A DNA stretch of 64,000 nucleotides from Pelecanus crispus (lineage: Eukaryota > Chordata > Aves > Pelecaniformes > Pelecanidae), in assembly GCF_030463565.1 (NCBI RefSeq), contig NC_134655.1, positions 7,514,372-7,578,371 on the forward strand, written 5' to 3'. The notes under the pieces were generated by a model, which saw nothing but the letters and a program-made list of their open reading frames with translations, ran no database searches and had not been told where the DNA came from. How positions within the stretch are numbered: position 1 is the first letter of the stretch; every line of letters begins with the position of its first letter. Made by a program: the position numbers and the translations under genes. Below are positions 25,801 to 35,560 of this stretch, piece by piece.

Positions 25801-28682
25801 TCTCAAAGACTAACTTTAAGCTATTTCCTTTACACTAAACTACACAAAGTTTGAGCTATGCCGTTTGTGTAGCAGCCATCACTTTATGTACAGCCTCCTA
25901 ACCCAGTAAGGAATTAGCAGGAAGCAAGCTGACAAGAGATCTGTTAGGAAGTTGCAGCAGAGTAATAGTGACCTTTGGACTGCTGGTTTTAAGTAGACAA
26001 AAGAAAGAACTGTTATTTGAGTAAGTTTTAACATGGGCAGGTATCCTGTTAGCACAAGAGTAATTGCACTTCATATATAAGTGTTTTCACTCCTGTTAGT
26101 GGTCCTAATAGTATTTACAAGGAGGAAGTTGGCTAACTGTCAATACAAATGTAGTGTAGATATATTTACAGATGTTTTTAACACCAAGATGCAGAAAGAG
26201 CAACAGGGGCTTGCGCTCCCAATCTTTGAATATTATGCAAAACAGGTTACATGCACAACACAGCAATATGCAGAACTCCCCAATATGGCAGGGGGGTGGG
26301 GGTGATGGGCTTGGGTTTTAGTGGTGGTGGGTTCTAGGGTATTTTTGTTTGGATTTTTGTTGGGCTTCTCTTTTGGTTTTTTGTTTGGTTTACAATTGTG
26401 TAAATTGAAATCAGTTTTATACAAGTTACCAGGAAACACTCCCTTCCAGTCACAGCAAGTGGGAATAAACAGCACCTCAATATTTATGCCATTTAGAATT
26501 CACTGACCAGACCCGGATGTTTCAAGACTTAAGGAAGGTACTACATCTACCTGCTACACCTAGGACTATCGTAGCCTTTGTTGTTACTACAATATCCATA
26601 GAAGACCTGTTACCTCACCTTTCTTCAACAGACCATTTGTAATTCCTCATCCTGTCCCAAGCTGCAAGGGACCACATGGGGAAGTGAAACAGCTGCTTCA
26701 GAGCTAATGAGAATATCCACATCTTTTTTGTTTTAAGCATCAGGTCCTTCATTTTTGACAAGAATGGTAAGCCAACTGCTCAGACCCCCCCAAGCAAGCT
26801 AGCACAGGTCAGCTCTTCCAGAAGGTGTTCCAGGTCTCACCTTTTGCACATTCTCCTCCTCCATGTCAGAGCTCAGCTGACATAGCAAGACAAACCTGTA
26901 CATGGTAGCTGCCAAAAACCTAGATAACACTTAAGTTCATATTTTTGACAACATTTTGCTAAATTGGTACACAATTTAAGCATGATTTAACTTTATCTTC
27001 TTACAGAATCATTTTTAAAAGGTTAGATCCACAGTTGGGAATACTCTGACAAAGCCAGGCAAAGAAAGTAAAATTCTGATTTCAGTGGTGTTTCTGACAA
27101 AGACAGTTCTGATCCCACTGCAACAACAGCAGTCATAGGGCAAGTCAAGGAAAAAGAATGGGAGTTAACAATTCAAACCAGAATAAATCTCATTTATCAC
27201 AGATCTGAGAGATGCTGGAACACAACAGGAAGAGACAAGATGGAAGGGGAAAAAGCAAGCCACAGAACTCAAGACTAGCTTGTTTTACACAAAAAAGAAC
27301 CACTGAAGCACAAAGTGATTCCCCATAGCATTAACAGGAAATTAGTACATTTATAGCAGTCTTTAAGATGCATAAAAACATCCCTTAGCATTCTGAAGGG
27401 GAGGTCTGAGGTATGACCAAACTTTTTTTCTGCAACACTGCTGTAATCTTCACCTTAATGTTTGTCTTCCAGATTTACCCTGTCATTTTCAAAAATACAA
27501 TCTTTTAAATTTCTCCTGTAAAATTACTTACAAGTAGCACATATCAGGTAACATACTCCATCTCCCATGTCTTAATTTGACTTTAGAATGGGATGGAGAA
27601 CACCTCTGCCACTATCTTCTGTAAAGGTCCCAGGGCAGGGAAACCAAACATGCAGAACAGCACCGAGGCAAGGCACTTGCATACAAAATTATGTTCTGCC
27701 ATTATAAAATACAAGTGTTAGAATAGAGACTTGAAATATTAATAAATGCTTCCAGAGACAGAGTTATGAGTGGTAGACCTTAAAGTTTCCTTAGTTTATT
27801 AAATGATTCCATGGGACAGGCTGTTTTCCATAGGCATAGCTTTGGGTATGCAGCCGCTGAACAGAGTGGGATTATCCAGACAGACAAATACATAATGCTC
27901 TTTAACCCGTTCTGTAGACGTACATACACGCGGCCGTGCGCACAAGCCAAGATCTCTTTTGAGGTTTCACCTGAAGAAGCTGCTCCTGGCTACACCAATA
28001 ACTGTGTTTTGCTATCAAGCCTTTGTTAAACAGTGATTTTGTTTCTGCTCCTAAAATAAGGCGGCCAACAGGGAGTAGAGTATCAGGCACCAAATTGGCA
28101 CACACTCCGTTTGGAGTGCGCCCACCATTACTATAAATTCCACTATAAGGAGAGTGATATCAAATAGTGTTGGCAGGTAGAAATTTGAACATATATATAT
28201 ATTCTTCAAATATGAACTCGCATAAAGGAATTTCCAAGTCCACGTACCAGTTTAAGTTCATAAATCCTATACAGATAAATGTGTATTAAAAAGAGAAAAT
28301 CCTTAAGTAAAATACTGAAGTTAATGCTGTTAATAAATTAAGTTAACAAATAAATGTCAAAAAACCTGATTTCTCCACATTCAAGAAACAGGTAGACTAA
28401 CAAGATCTTAATCAGAAGAAAAAAATCTGAAGTGTCTCAGAGGTTTTATAAACCTTATTAATTATATTTCACATAGGCTTTATATTACTTTTTTAGAAGA
28501 GCATAAAAATGTAAACATTTCTTGGCTTTTTCCTCCTTTCTGTTTGAAATAGTCTACTCACAGTCCATGCAGGATCTTTCCATCAGATATCTTCAGTCAC
28601 TGAAGACTTAGGTTTTAGACAAAACAAAAGAACTGTAACAAAAAGAAATCTAGAAAACTATTGTAGCCTAACAGTACTTTCG
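25801..28682. other. Tail-to-tail spacer between C1GALT1C1 and MCTS1
   Basis: No coding exon was recognised. The notable content is a G-rich run (26291-26315) just past the C1GALT1C1 3' end. GT/T-rich sequence follows it to about 26400. Confidence 0.6.
26291..26315 (+). other. Potential G-quadruplex motif
   Basis: Four G-runs of 6, 5, 3 and 3 are separated by loops of 1, 4 and 3 bases, which meets the usual G3+N1-7 rule. It lies about 510 bases beyond the C1GALT1C1 polyA signal on the coding strand. G-rich pause elements are known to help termination downstream of polyA sites; that role here is inference only. Confidence 0.55.
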
Positions 28683-28693
28683 CATTCACTTGA

Positions 28694-28699
28694 TTTATT
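28694..28699 (-). terminator. MCTS1: PolyA signal of MCTS1
   Basis: TTTATT on the forward strand, that is AATAAA on the MCTS1 strand, about 120 bases after the stop codon. This predicts a short 3' UTR. Alternative, more distal sites cannot be excluded. Confidence 0.6.
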
Positions 28700-28817
28700 T
28701 AGCATAGCCACAGAACAAAATAATTTGTACATTCAGTCACATTAAAAACAAGGAATTACAAAGCAGTCCACATTTAATCTAAGTGCATTCCTTTGGAGTA
28801 ACACAGTTCCTTTTGTT

Positions 28818-28899
28818 TCACTTGTATGTCTTCATATGCCAAAGGCCATCATTTAAATAATGGATATTTTCGATACCAATTCCTTTGTTGACTTTCTCA
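28818..28899 (-). CDS. MCTS1: MCTS1 coding exon 6 with stop
   Basis: Acceptor CCTCCTACAG. It encodes residues 155-181 ([20 protein letters not shown] then WHMKTYK) and the TGA stop. This exon and the adjoining UTR are duplicated in decayed form at 19.6-19.8 kb. Confidence 0.96.
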
Positions 28900-31800
28900 C
28901 TGTAGGAGGAAAAAGGTACAGAAGTATTAGCTAGGTTAAATATTAGAGCAGTACAAAATGCAGTATTTAAAGTAGAAAATGCAACATTTGCCAAGCAGAA
29001 GGGGAGAAGCTATCATTCACCAAGTCACAATGTTCAACAGCAGGTGGACTAAAACCAATATTTGTCATTACATGTACCCACATTGCTGAATGATAAGAGG
29101 ACAATATTTGCCTTCCACGTTTTGTCAACAACCTTCCACAATATTTTTAACTACTTCTTTGTGGGAGGCAGTTCTTCAGACAACACTTCTGCTACTTTTC
29201 TTAATTTTAGCATTTCTCTATCAAAGTAGCACAGCAGTTGTAAGTGACTCTCCCTCTCCTAGCACAGGAGGTGGTGTAACATGGCTGGAATATGGAATTT
29301 GACAAGTTCTGGTTCAAATGTGCTGATGACACAATCAAATGCAGGTGAGCTGCTTTGCTGCTAGTTGCAGGGCATCTACCCACTTAATAAAGAATTATAA
29401 GTGCTAAATTTATGTGCCAAGGACTTGCAGCATGTTACAGACATACTACCCTTCTGTATCTTCTGAGTCTTGTCACCCTTTAAAAATTATTGGTTTGTGT
29501 GTCTGCATTGGATTTGTGTTTGTCTTTTTTCCAGTACATTATTCCATGGAAAAATCTAGTTTTGTCACAATAAACAAGACAAATCTCAGTCTATGACTAA
29601 GAACAAGTTTCAATCCCCTGGAGAATATAATCTACTGTGTTTACGCTAAGTGTTCCATTACTTATACAACTTGTCCAAAAGTAATCAGGAAGCAAAATAC
29701 TGCTACGTTAATTGCATTAACACATCATGTATCATAATCACACCAAGTGACTGAAATCATACTGTTCCACAATTTTCTGGCTTAAACAATATCACACAAA
29801 AAGCACGCTAACAGGCTGCACAGATCATTATAATTTCTTTTTCCTCTCCAGTTCATGTTGCTTCTCACAGGAACAGGATATTCAGCTGCGAGGCTGCTGA
29901 ATTTGAAGTTAGCATTAAGAATACAGATAATCTTGGTTTGCAGTGATAACAGCAGATCACTGCAGATGCAGGACTGGGACAAAAGTAGCTATTCTTTCCA
30001 CCTACTCTTGGAGTCTTTTGAAGGCACTACAAAGAATCCTAAGGAATGTAATTCCTCAACAGCTACAACAGGTCCAAATCAGGTTGCTGCAGTTCCACTC
30101 TATCCCTGTCCTCTGCAATGCATTCCCACCTCTCTCCCTTGTGCTACCATTACGACTTAGGACTGCAGAGTGACCCAGTACAGGAAATAATCCTGCTGAT
30201 TATTTTCCCCACAAGAAAGAGTGACTTGTTTTCATCAAAATCAGCTTCCTCACCCACACAAGTGCTAGACGGGGCTGCAATCAACACAGCCCAAACCTGC
30301 TGGGTGCATCTTACATGCTGCTGCAAGACATTATAGAACTTAAAATGACAAAGTGGTTTAGCTACTTATAATTCAGCACTATCTGAATGCTAAGACCAAC
30401 TAACACCTATTTCCATTTTCTGTCCCTTTTGCTTCTCAAATAGTTTTTGATTGATGTTTATCCCCTGAACAGACCTCTACATTTCACAAGAAGCTCAGCT
30501 GAGCTAATAAGCACATCAACCAGGAATGCTGCATGTGGGTACAAAGTAAAGGAGAGAAGGCCACAGAGAAAAGCCCAGATGGTCAACCAAGTACCAGCAG
30601 GACTTTAGTCTCGGCTGTCCCTGCAGCCAAAAAAATAAAAAAAAACCCCACACACCAAAACAAAACACACACTTCAGTGTTTTCAACCCCCTCAAATCCA
30701 AATTACATCTCTTGCCCAGCCCAGGTAGTAAGTACTTTATACAAATATTTCTTTGTTCAGCAAGATCTTCGAGAAAGTATGATCAGAAAGCAAGAAATAC
30801 TAAAATTCAGCAGTAGTACTAATGTTGTGCATCTTAAAATCCATATTCACATGAAAAGAACTATTTTGATTCCATTTGGTAAACAAATAAGTAAGGAAGA
30901 TATTCCCTGCCTCCTCTTCTTTCCCTGAATAATCAACAAAATGAAATCTTAAAATATTCTGTACTTGAACGACATATGCTGCAACAGTGATGCAATAGCC
31001 TTGACAGCGGTGCTTATATTCCAAACTAACATAGGAATAATGACGTGGGACAGGTTATATTTCCATTTTTAAAACACTTACATGTCCTCAGCTGACATCT
31101 TCATTACTCCCACACATAATGCATGTTGTTTTCCCTCTGCCATTATTGCCTAGAAATTACTGCTAAGGAAAACAGATTTTTTTAAAACTATTTCAGAAAA
31201 GTAAAAGCAATATGAGGAAACAACTTTCCAAAAAGTTTCAGAATCCCGTGCTGAACTTTCACCCTTTTAGTAATTCTAGAGCTCTAGCTCTTAAAAGATA
31301 AGCAAAACAATGCACTGCATTTAACAAGTGAATCACAGTGTGTAGAACAAAGCACATATTTATGAACTTCGAACAGCAATTACAGAAAAAGATCTTTCAG
31401 CGCTACATTCCACTTCTTCCTTTGTGCCTAGCACTGAGAGATGATAGTCTCACCCTTTCTGGAACAAAACTGTACATTTGTGGGGCCATTTTAGAATCCA
31501 AGGTACAGAAGAATTGAGACACAAATCTAAAAACCAGAATACTGAGATCAAACATGTCCTTTTCAAAGCTTAGCAACACATGATGATAAACTGCTGATCT
31601 TTTCCTACAGCATCTAACTAACAACAAAAGCAGCACAGCTTGGTATCATTAATGCTGTATTTGCTCAGGGTTCCTTTCTCAGTAATATAATAAGCAGGAG
31701 TGAATTAGCATACTTTCCCCATTTTACATATGCTAATTTCATCAGACACAGAGAGCAAGTCCTGACTACAGCAAAGCTGATCCTAAACACCTTTCCAAAT

Positions 31801-34800
31801 TCCCTAGGAACAGGAGCAAATTCTGCTGTAACTGAAGGAGATACAAGATTGATTAAGGAGGCAGGGGACAAATTATACTGTACCTCATCTATTTTTACAG
31901 TTCTGCATAAAATCGCAAAGGAGCTCCACTTATCAATTAGATTAATGGAACAGCATCCCACCCAACAGCACAGCAGGAACAGTTACTTGGTTTGGAACAT
32001 CACAGTAAGTAAAAAAAAAACAATTTTAACCTGGCCAAATAACATCTGAACCTCTGCAGCTCTTTTCAGATTACTAGTTATTCCTGAAATACCATTAAAA
32101 TGCAAAGTAATTCAGATTATGATCAGCTGGGAACACAAGAACAGAAATCTAACTCATCTCACAGCAAGCAGTAATTCATAGTTGGAGAAGGATACAACAA
32201 CAGTATCAACAGCAGCAGGGTAAAGTTTTGCTCCAGGAGACGTCAGGCCAGGGCACATTATATTAGCTCCACTTAGCACAAATTTAATGGCGCCTTTATC
32301 AACCTGCTGATGTGGTAGAATAAATGGGTCTAGGAGGGGAAAGATACAGCATTACAATTAATACAGTAAGATGACAACATGAATAACTCATCATCAAGTC
32401 TGTTTAGATGAGGCAATTAGATACATAGTGCACTGTGAGGCTAGGAAGTTTGAGAAACAATTACTGGAGCTCCTGCTGGGCTGTACTGTCCTGAAAGGAC
32501 ACGAGTACCGGTCTCCCAGACCACATCTGTTATCCGAGAACCAATGGATAATCCAACACTAGGCCTATGCCTCCTGCACAGTCATATACTAAGCAACAAT
32601 TTTAACAAGTTCCCCCAACAAAAACAATCACACAAGTGCCCACACACTAAGAGGTCTTAAAACCCTCAAGTTCCATGTATAACCTCTTACATGAAAAAGA
32701 ATCAGTTTAATGTTAACAGGGCAAAAAAGACAAAGATGGACAAAACTCATGAAGGCTGTCAGCTCTCCAAGCCATCCTTCAAGTGCACACACCTTCTTGA
32801 AGTATTTCAAACATTGAGATTTGACCGAGTAACATTTTTAGGGACACCTATGCTCATCCAAATCAGAGTAACACAATCAAGCAAAACAGGAAGAACAACA
32901 AGAAAAATAATGCAAGACAATAAATCATGAAAAGTAAAAAGCATGCAGCATAAATTCTTACAGGAGACAAGCATACATTACATCATTAAACTCATGATTA
33001 AAGAATATTTTTCTAGTAAGAACCTAGAACTATTTGGAAGGAAGCAAAAAGGGTTTAGAGGAAGACTTAAAAGAACAAAGATAGGGAATAAAACAAGGAA
33101 ATTTAGATCTCTGTCCTAGGGAAACCTCTCTCAAGATTTTTTGCATAACATTGCACAATTTAATTCTTAGAAATCAAAGTTTAGATTGCTTAACATATAG
33201 CATTACAATAATTATGGGGGAAGCAATCCATATAGGCACCTGAAATAGCAAAGCAATGATTCACAGTTGAGAAGGTATACTGTATCTTTAAGATCTATGC
33301 TGGAATATATATGCACATAAGCAGTAAGTTCTTTTTAATTCAGTTCTACAGAAGCCCTGTGGAATCATGCGCTCACCCCTCTCTCCCCACCGCTACCATC
33401 CTCAGGAAACTTACATTTGTGAAGCAACCTTAGCGTTGGGTAAAAAATCCCTTCTCTTTGTCTGAAGAACAGCAACTCCCCATTCACAGTGAGGATTTCT
33501 ATATGTTCATGACTGCAAGATTAAAAAAAAAATTCCAATAGCCACTTAACCCTTTTATAGTTTAAATATTTCACTTCAAAGAACCTAGTCAATCTTGGCA
33601 TCTGAGAATTAAGACAATCAATTAGCAAGAAAATTTAAAACTAAAAATACTTTTTTTTTTTTTTTTTGCTTCTTCTTCAGCACTGGCCTCCTGCACACCT
33701 CCTTCCCCATTAAAAAAAAAAAGAAAGAAAAAAAAAAATCTACAAACATCCAGCTGTTCGCAAAGTGCATTTCTTTGGGGTTTTTTAAATGCAATACAAA
33801 GAGCAGACAAGAAGGCATCAGCAAAAATATGCTACCCTCTATTTTAGGAAAAAAAAAGAGAATCCAGATAATACATGGAAGCCCAAAAATAGTAAGAAAA
33901 GGCTACTGGAAACTATCCAAACAAGTCTGAGCTTCCATATCCATAAAGCTGAATGCCTCCCTTCTACACCAGGCTGATCCCTGGAGAGTCCCTGAATATG
34001 TTGCACGTTTCCTACTAAGCAGCACTTTTGTTTTCCTCAAACATCCTACTAGCATGCCTTCAAGAGCATGATGAGCACATGCAAACTTTCTGGTTTGGCC
34101 ATAACATGGACTATTATCTATTAAGAAATTATAGATGCTTTTCAAAAACACTAGGTTCATCTACTATGCAAAATAAAGGAAGCAATCCTATCACCTTGGA
34201 AGAAAAGATTAAGAGAGCAGAAACTTACCATCTTACTATTTTGACTGGGTCTTTCTTTGGCATAATTTGGTTTAGCCATGGTTCAATAACAGGAAACTGG
34301 TCTATCAGCTGATTCTTAATACCTTTAATAACTGAAGTCTTCAGCTGGATGCAGTTTGATACATTCTCCTTTTCATCAAATCTGTCAAGCAAGTGAAAGC
34401 ATTTCAGAAATGCACGATTTGCTGCCCCAAAGATGCCACGTTCTTCAGAAACATTTACAAATTCTCTGTAACACCTTAGCAGTACCACATCTAACCAACT
34501 CTCAAATCCAGGATTTCATGAGGCTTAAATTTGTCCCCTGGGACCTTCCTGGGGGAAGGCAGGGAGGTTCCCCCTAGCAGGCTGTCTTTGTGCCTAAACT
34601 TTGCGTACATCCACAAAACATGTTTTTAGTCTCACAGATACGCCTTAGCACACAGCGTTATTTCATCCAACTCGCAGAGCAGACTTTGCTGGTAACACCA
34701 ACAGCCCTGTTCAGATGTATTTGTAAGCGTCCTTCACCTTTACCACAGACGTACGAGCTGCGCTTTGCACTACCCTTAAGTTTAGACAAGTCAATGACTC

Positions 34801-35160
34801 CGCTCGCTTTTTAGGTTTTTTTTTCTTTTAACAAGCGAGTGCCCCAACAGCCCAGGCCACGCGCAAAGCTGCGGGGCGGCGCTGCCCCGCGGGCCGAGGG
34901 CGCGCCCGGCGCCCCGGGGAGGCCGAGGCGGCCGCGGGGGCCGGCGGGGAGCGGGGCCGGCCCCTCCCGCACTGCCCCGGCCCCAGCCCCAGCCCCCGAG
35001 CAGGGCCTGGCCGTGCCGGTCCCGCGGGCGCAGCGGGCCGAGCCCCGGGACAGAGGGGGCGGCGGGCCCGCCCCGGCCCCCCTTCCCCCACCCTCCACGC
35101 CGCCCCCGAGCCCCGGCCTGGCGAGGGCGGCGGGTCCGGCCCCACTCACTTCTTGAACAT
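28818..35160 (-). CDS. MCTS1: MCTS1 re-initiation and release factor (whole coding span, six exons)
   Basis: MCTS1 pairs with DENR on the 40S subunit in the cytosol. The pair removes deacylated tRNA after termination and supports reinitiation downstream of short uORFs. Six reverse-strand exons with proper splice sites join in one frame into 181 codons plus stop, exactly the human length, beginning [14 protein letters not shown] and ending [16 protein letters not shown]. Residues about 1-90 form the N-terminal (pre-PUA) domain and about 92-172 the PUA RNA-binding domain, with conserved [20 protein letters not shown] and GKQHALCVG segments. All introns are GT-AG; intron 4 is U12-type. Relative to the human protein as recalled, G35 is Val and P77 is Ile, both unusual for so conserved a protein. 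It lies tail-to-tail with C1GALT1C1 and head-to-head with CUL4B. Confidence 0.97.
31082..31149 (-). CDS. MCTS1: MCTS1 coding exon 5
   Basis: Encodes residues 133-155 ([20 protein letters not shown] then ED), starting in phase 0 after the U12 intron and ending AT|GTAAGTG. This is the core of the PUA fold. Confidence 0.95.
31150..32195 (-). other. MCTS1: U12-type (minor spliceosome) intron 4 of MCTS1, GT-AG class
   Basis: The donor on the gene strand reads GTATCCTTCTCC, matching the U12 consensus RTATCCTTT and not the GTRAGT of neighbouring introns. A branch-site-like TTTTCCTTAGC lies at 31172-31162, with the likely branch A at 31164. That is 14 bases from the 3' end, within the 10-16 base window usual for U12 introns. 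There is no long polypyrimidine tract next to the acceptor TAATTTCTAG, again U12-like. One branch-site base departs from TTCCTTAAC. Confidence 0.82.
32196..32329 (-). CDS. MCTS1: MCTS1 coding exon 4
   Basis: Acceptor CCTCCTAG; the donor is the U12-type GTATCCTTC. It encodes residues 88-132, the first part of the PUA domain ([20 protein letters not shown] to YPAAVDTVV). Confidence 0.95.
33415..33512 (-). CDS. MCTS1: MCTS1 coding exon 3
   Basis: Acceptor CTTGCAG and donor T|GTAAGTTT. It encodes residues 55-88 ([20 protein letters not shown] then [12 protein letters not shown]). The Ile at 77 replaces the Pro found in mammals. Confidence 0.95.
33651..33667 (+). repeat. T17 homopolymer run
   Basis: Seventeen Ts in MCTS1 intron 2 followed by a C/T-rich stretch and A-rich runs at 33713-33738. 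It may be the remnant of a retroposon tail but carries no attached element I can identify. Confidence 0.7.
34229..34381 (-). CDS. MCTS1: MCTS1 coding exon 2
   Basis: Acceptor CTTGACAG and donor TG|GTAAGTTT. It encodes residues 4-55, including [16 protein letters not shown] and [16 protein letters not shown]. It contains the GTT codon giving Val at 35. Confidence 0.96.
35150..35160 (-). CDS. MCTS1: MCTS1 coding exon 1
   Basis: Eleven coding bases, ATG TTC AAG AA, followed by the donor GTGAGTG. They encode M-F-K and the first two bases of K4. The short first coding exon in the CpG island matches the family's structure. Confidence 0.93.
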
Positions 35161-35274
35161 CCTGGGGGCGGTGGGTGCCGGGCGGGCGAGTGCCTGGGGC
35201 CGGCGGGCGGCGGCGCGGGCACCCACAGCCTCCGCGCTCCCTCACACGAGGCTGCCGGCCCTTCCTCCCCTCCC

Positions 35275-35315
35275 CGCCGCGCCGCGCCGCGCCGAGCCGA
35301 GCCGAGCCGAGCCGG
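35275..35315. repeat. GC-rich pentamer tandem repeat
   Basis: About four GCCGC units grade into about four GCCGA units immediately before the ETS site CCGGAAGCG in the MCTS1 promoter. It is a short minisatellite likely to vary in copy number. Confidence 0.75.
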
Positions 35316-35560
35316 AAGCGCCGCGCGCTTTACGGCCTGTCGCGCCGCTCCATGACAACGGAACGCGCGCGGCGTCACCGGGGCGGGCGGGGACTGCAAC
35401 TCCCAGGGGGCGGCGCGGCGCATGCGCACGGGCGGCGGCCGAGGCGGCCCCGTCCCATCCCGTCCCCCGCAGTCCCTCCCAGTCCCCAGGAGCCTGCGCT
35501 CCCCGGGGCGGCTCATGAGCGGGCTGCCAGGTCGCTGTTCGGCCCTTCTCACCACCCCCG

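Larger units (their letters stand above)
34835..35560 (-). promoter_or_regulatory. CpG island and promoter of MCTS1
   Basis: GC-rich island over MCTS1 exon 1. Upstream of the start codon it has an ETS site (CCGGAAGCG at about 35313-35321), a ZNF143/Staf-like element ACTGCAACTCCCAG at 35393-35406, and an NRF1-type palindrome GCGCATGCGCAC at 35418-35429. This combination is typical of housekeeping, TATA-less promoters and agrees with ubiquitous MCTS1 expression. The start site probably lies between about 35160 and 35400. Open frames of up to 284 codons in the island are compositional artefacts. Confidence 0.8.
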
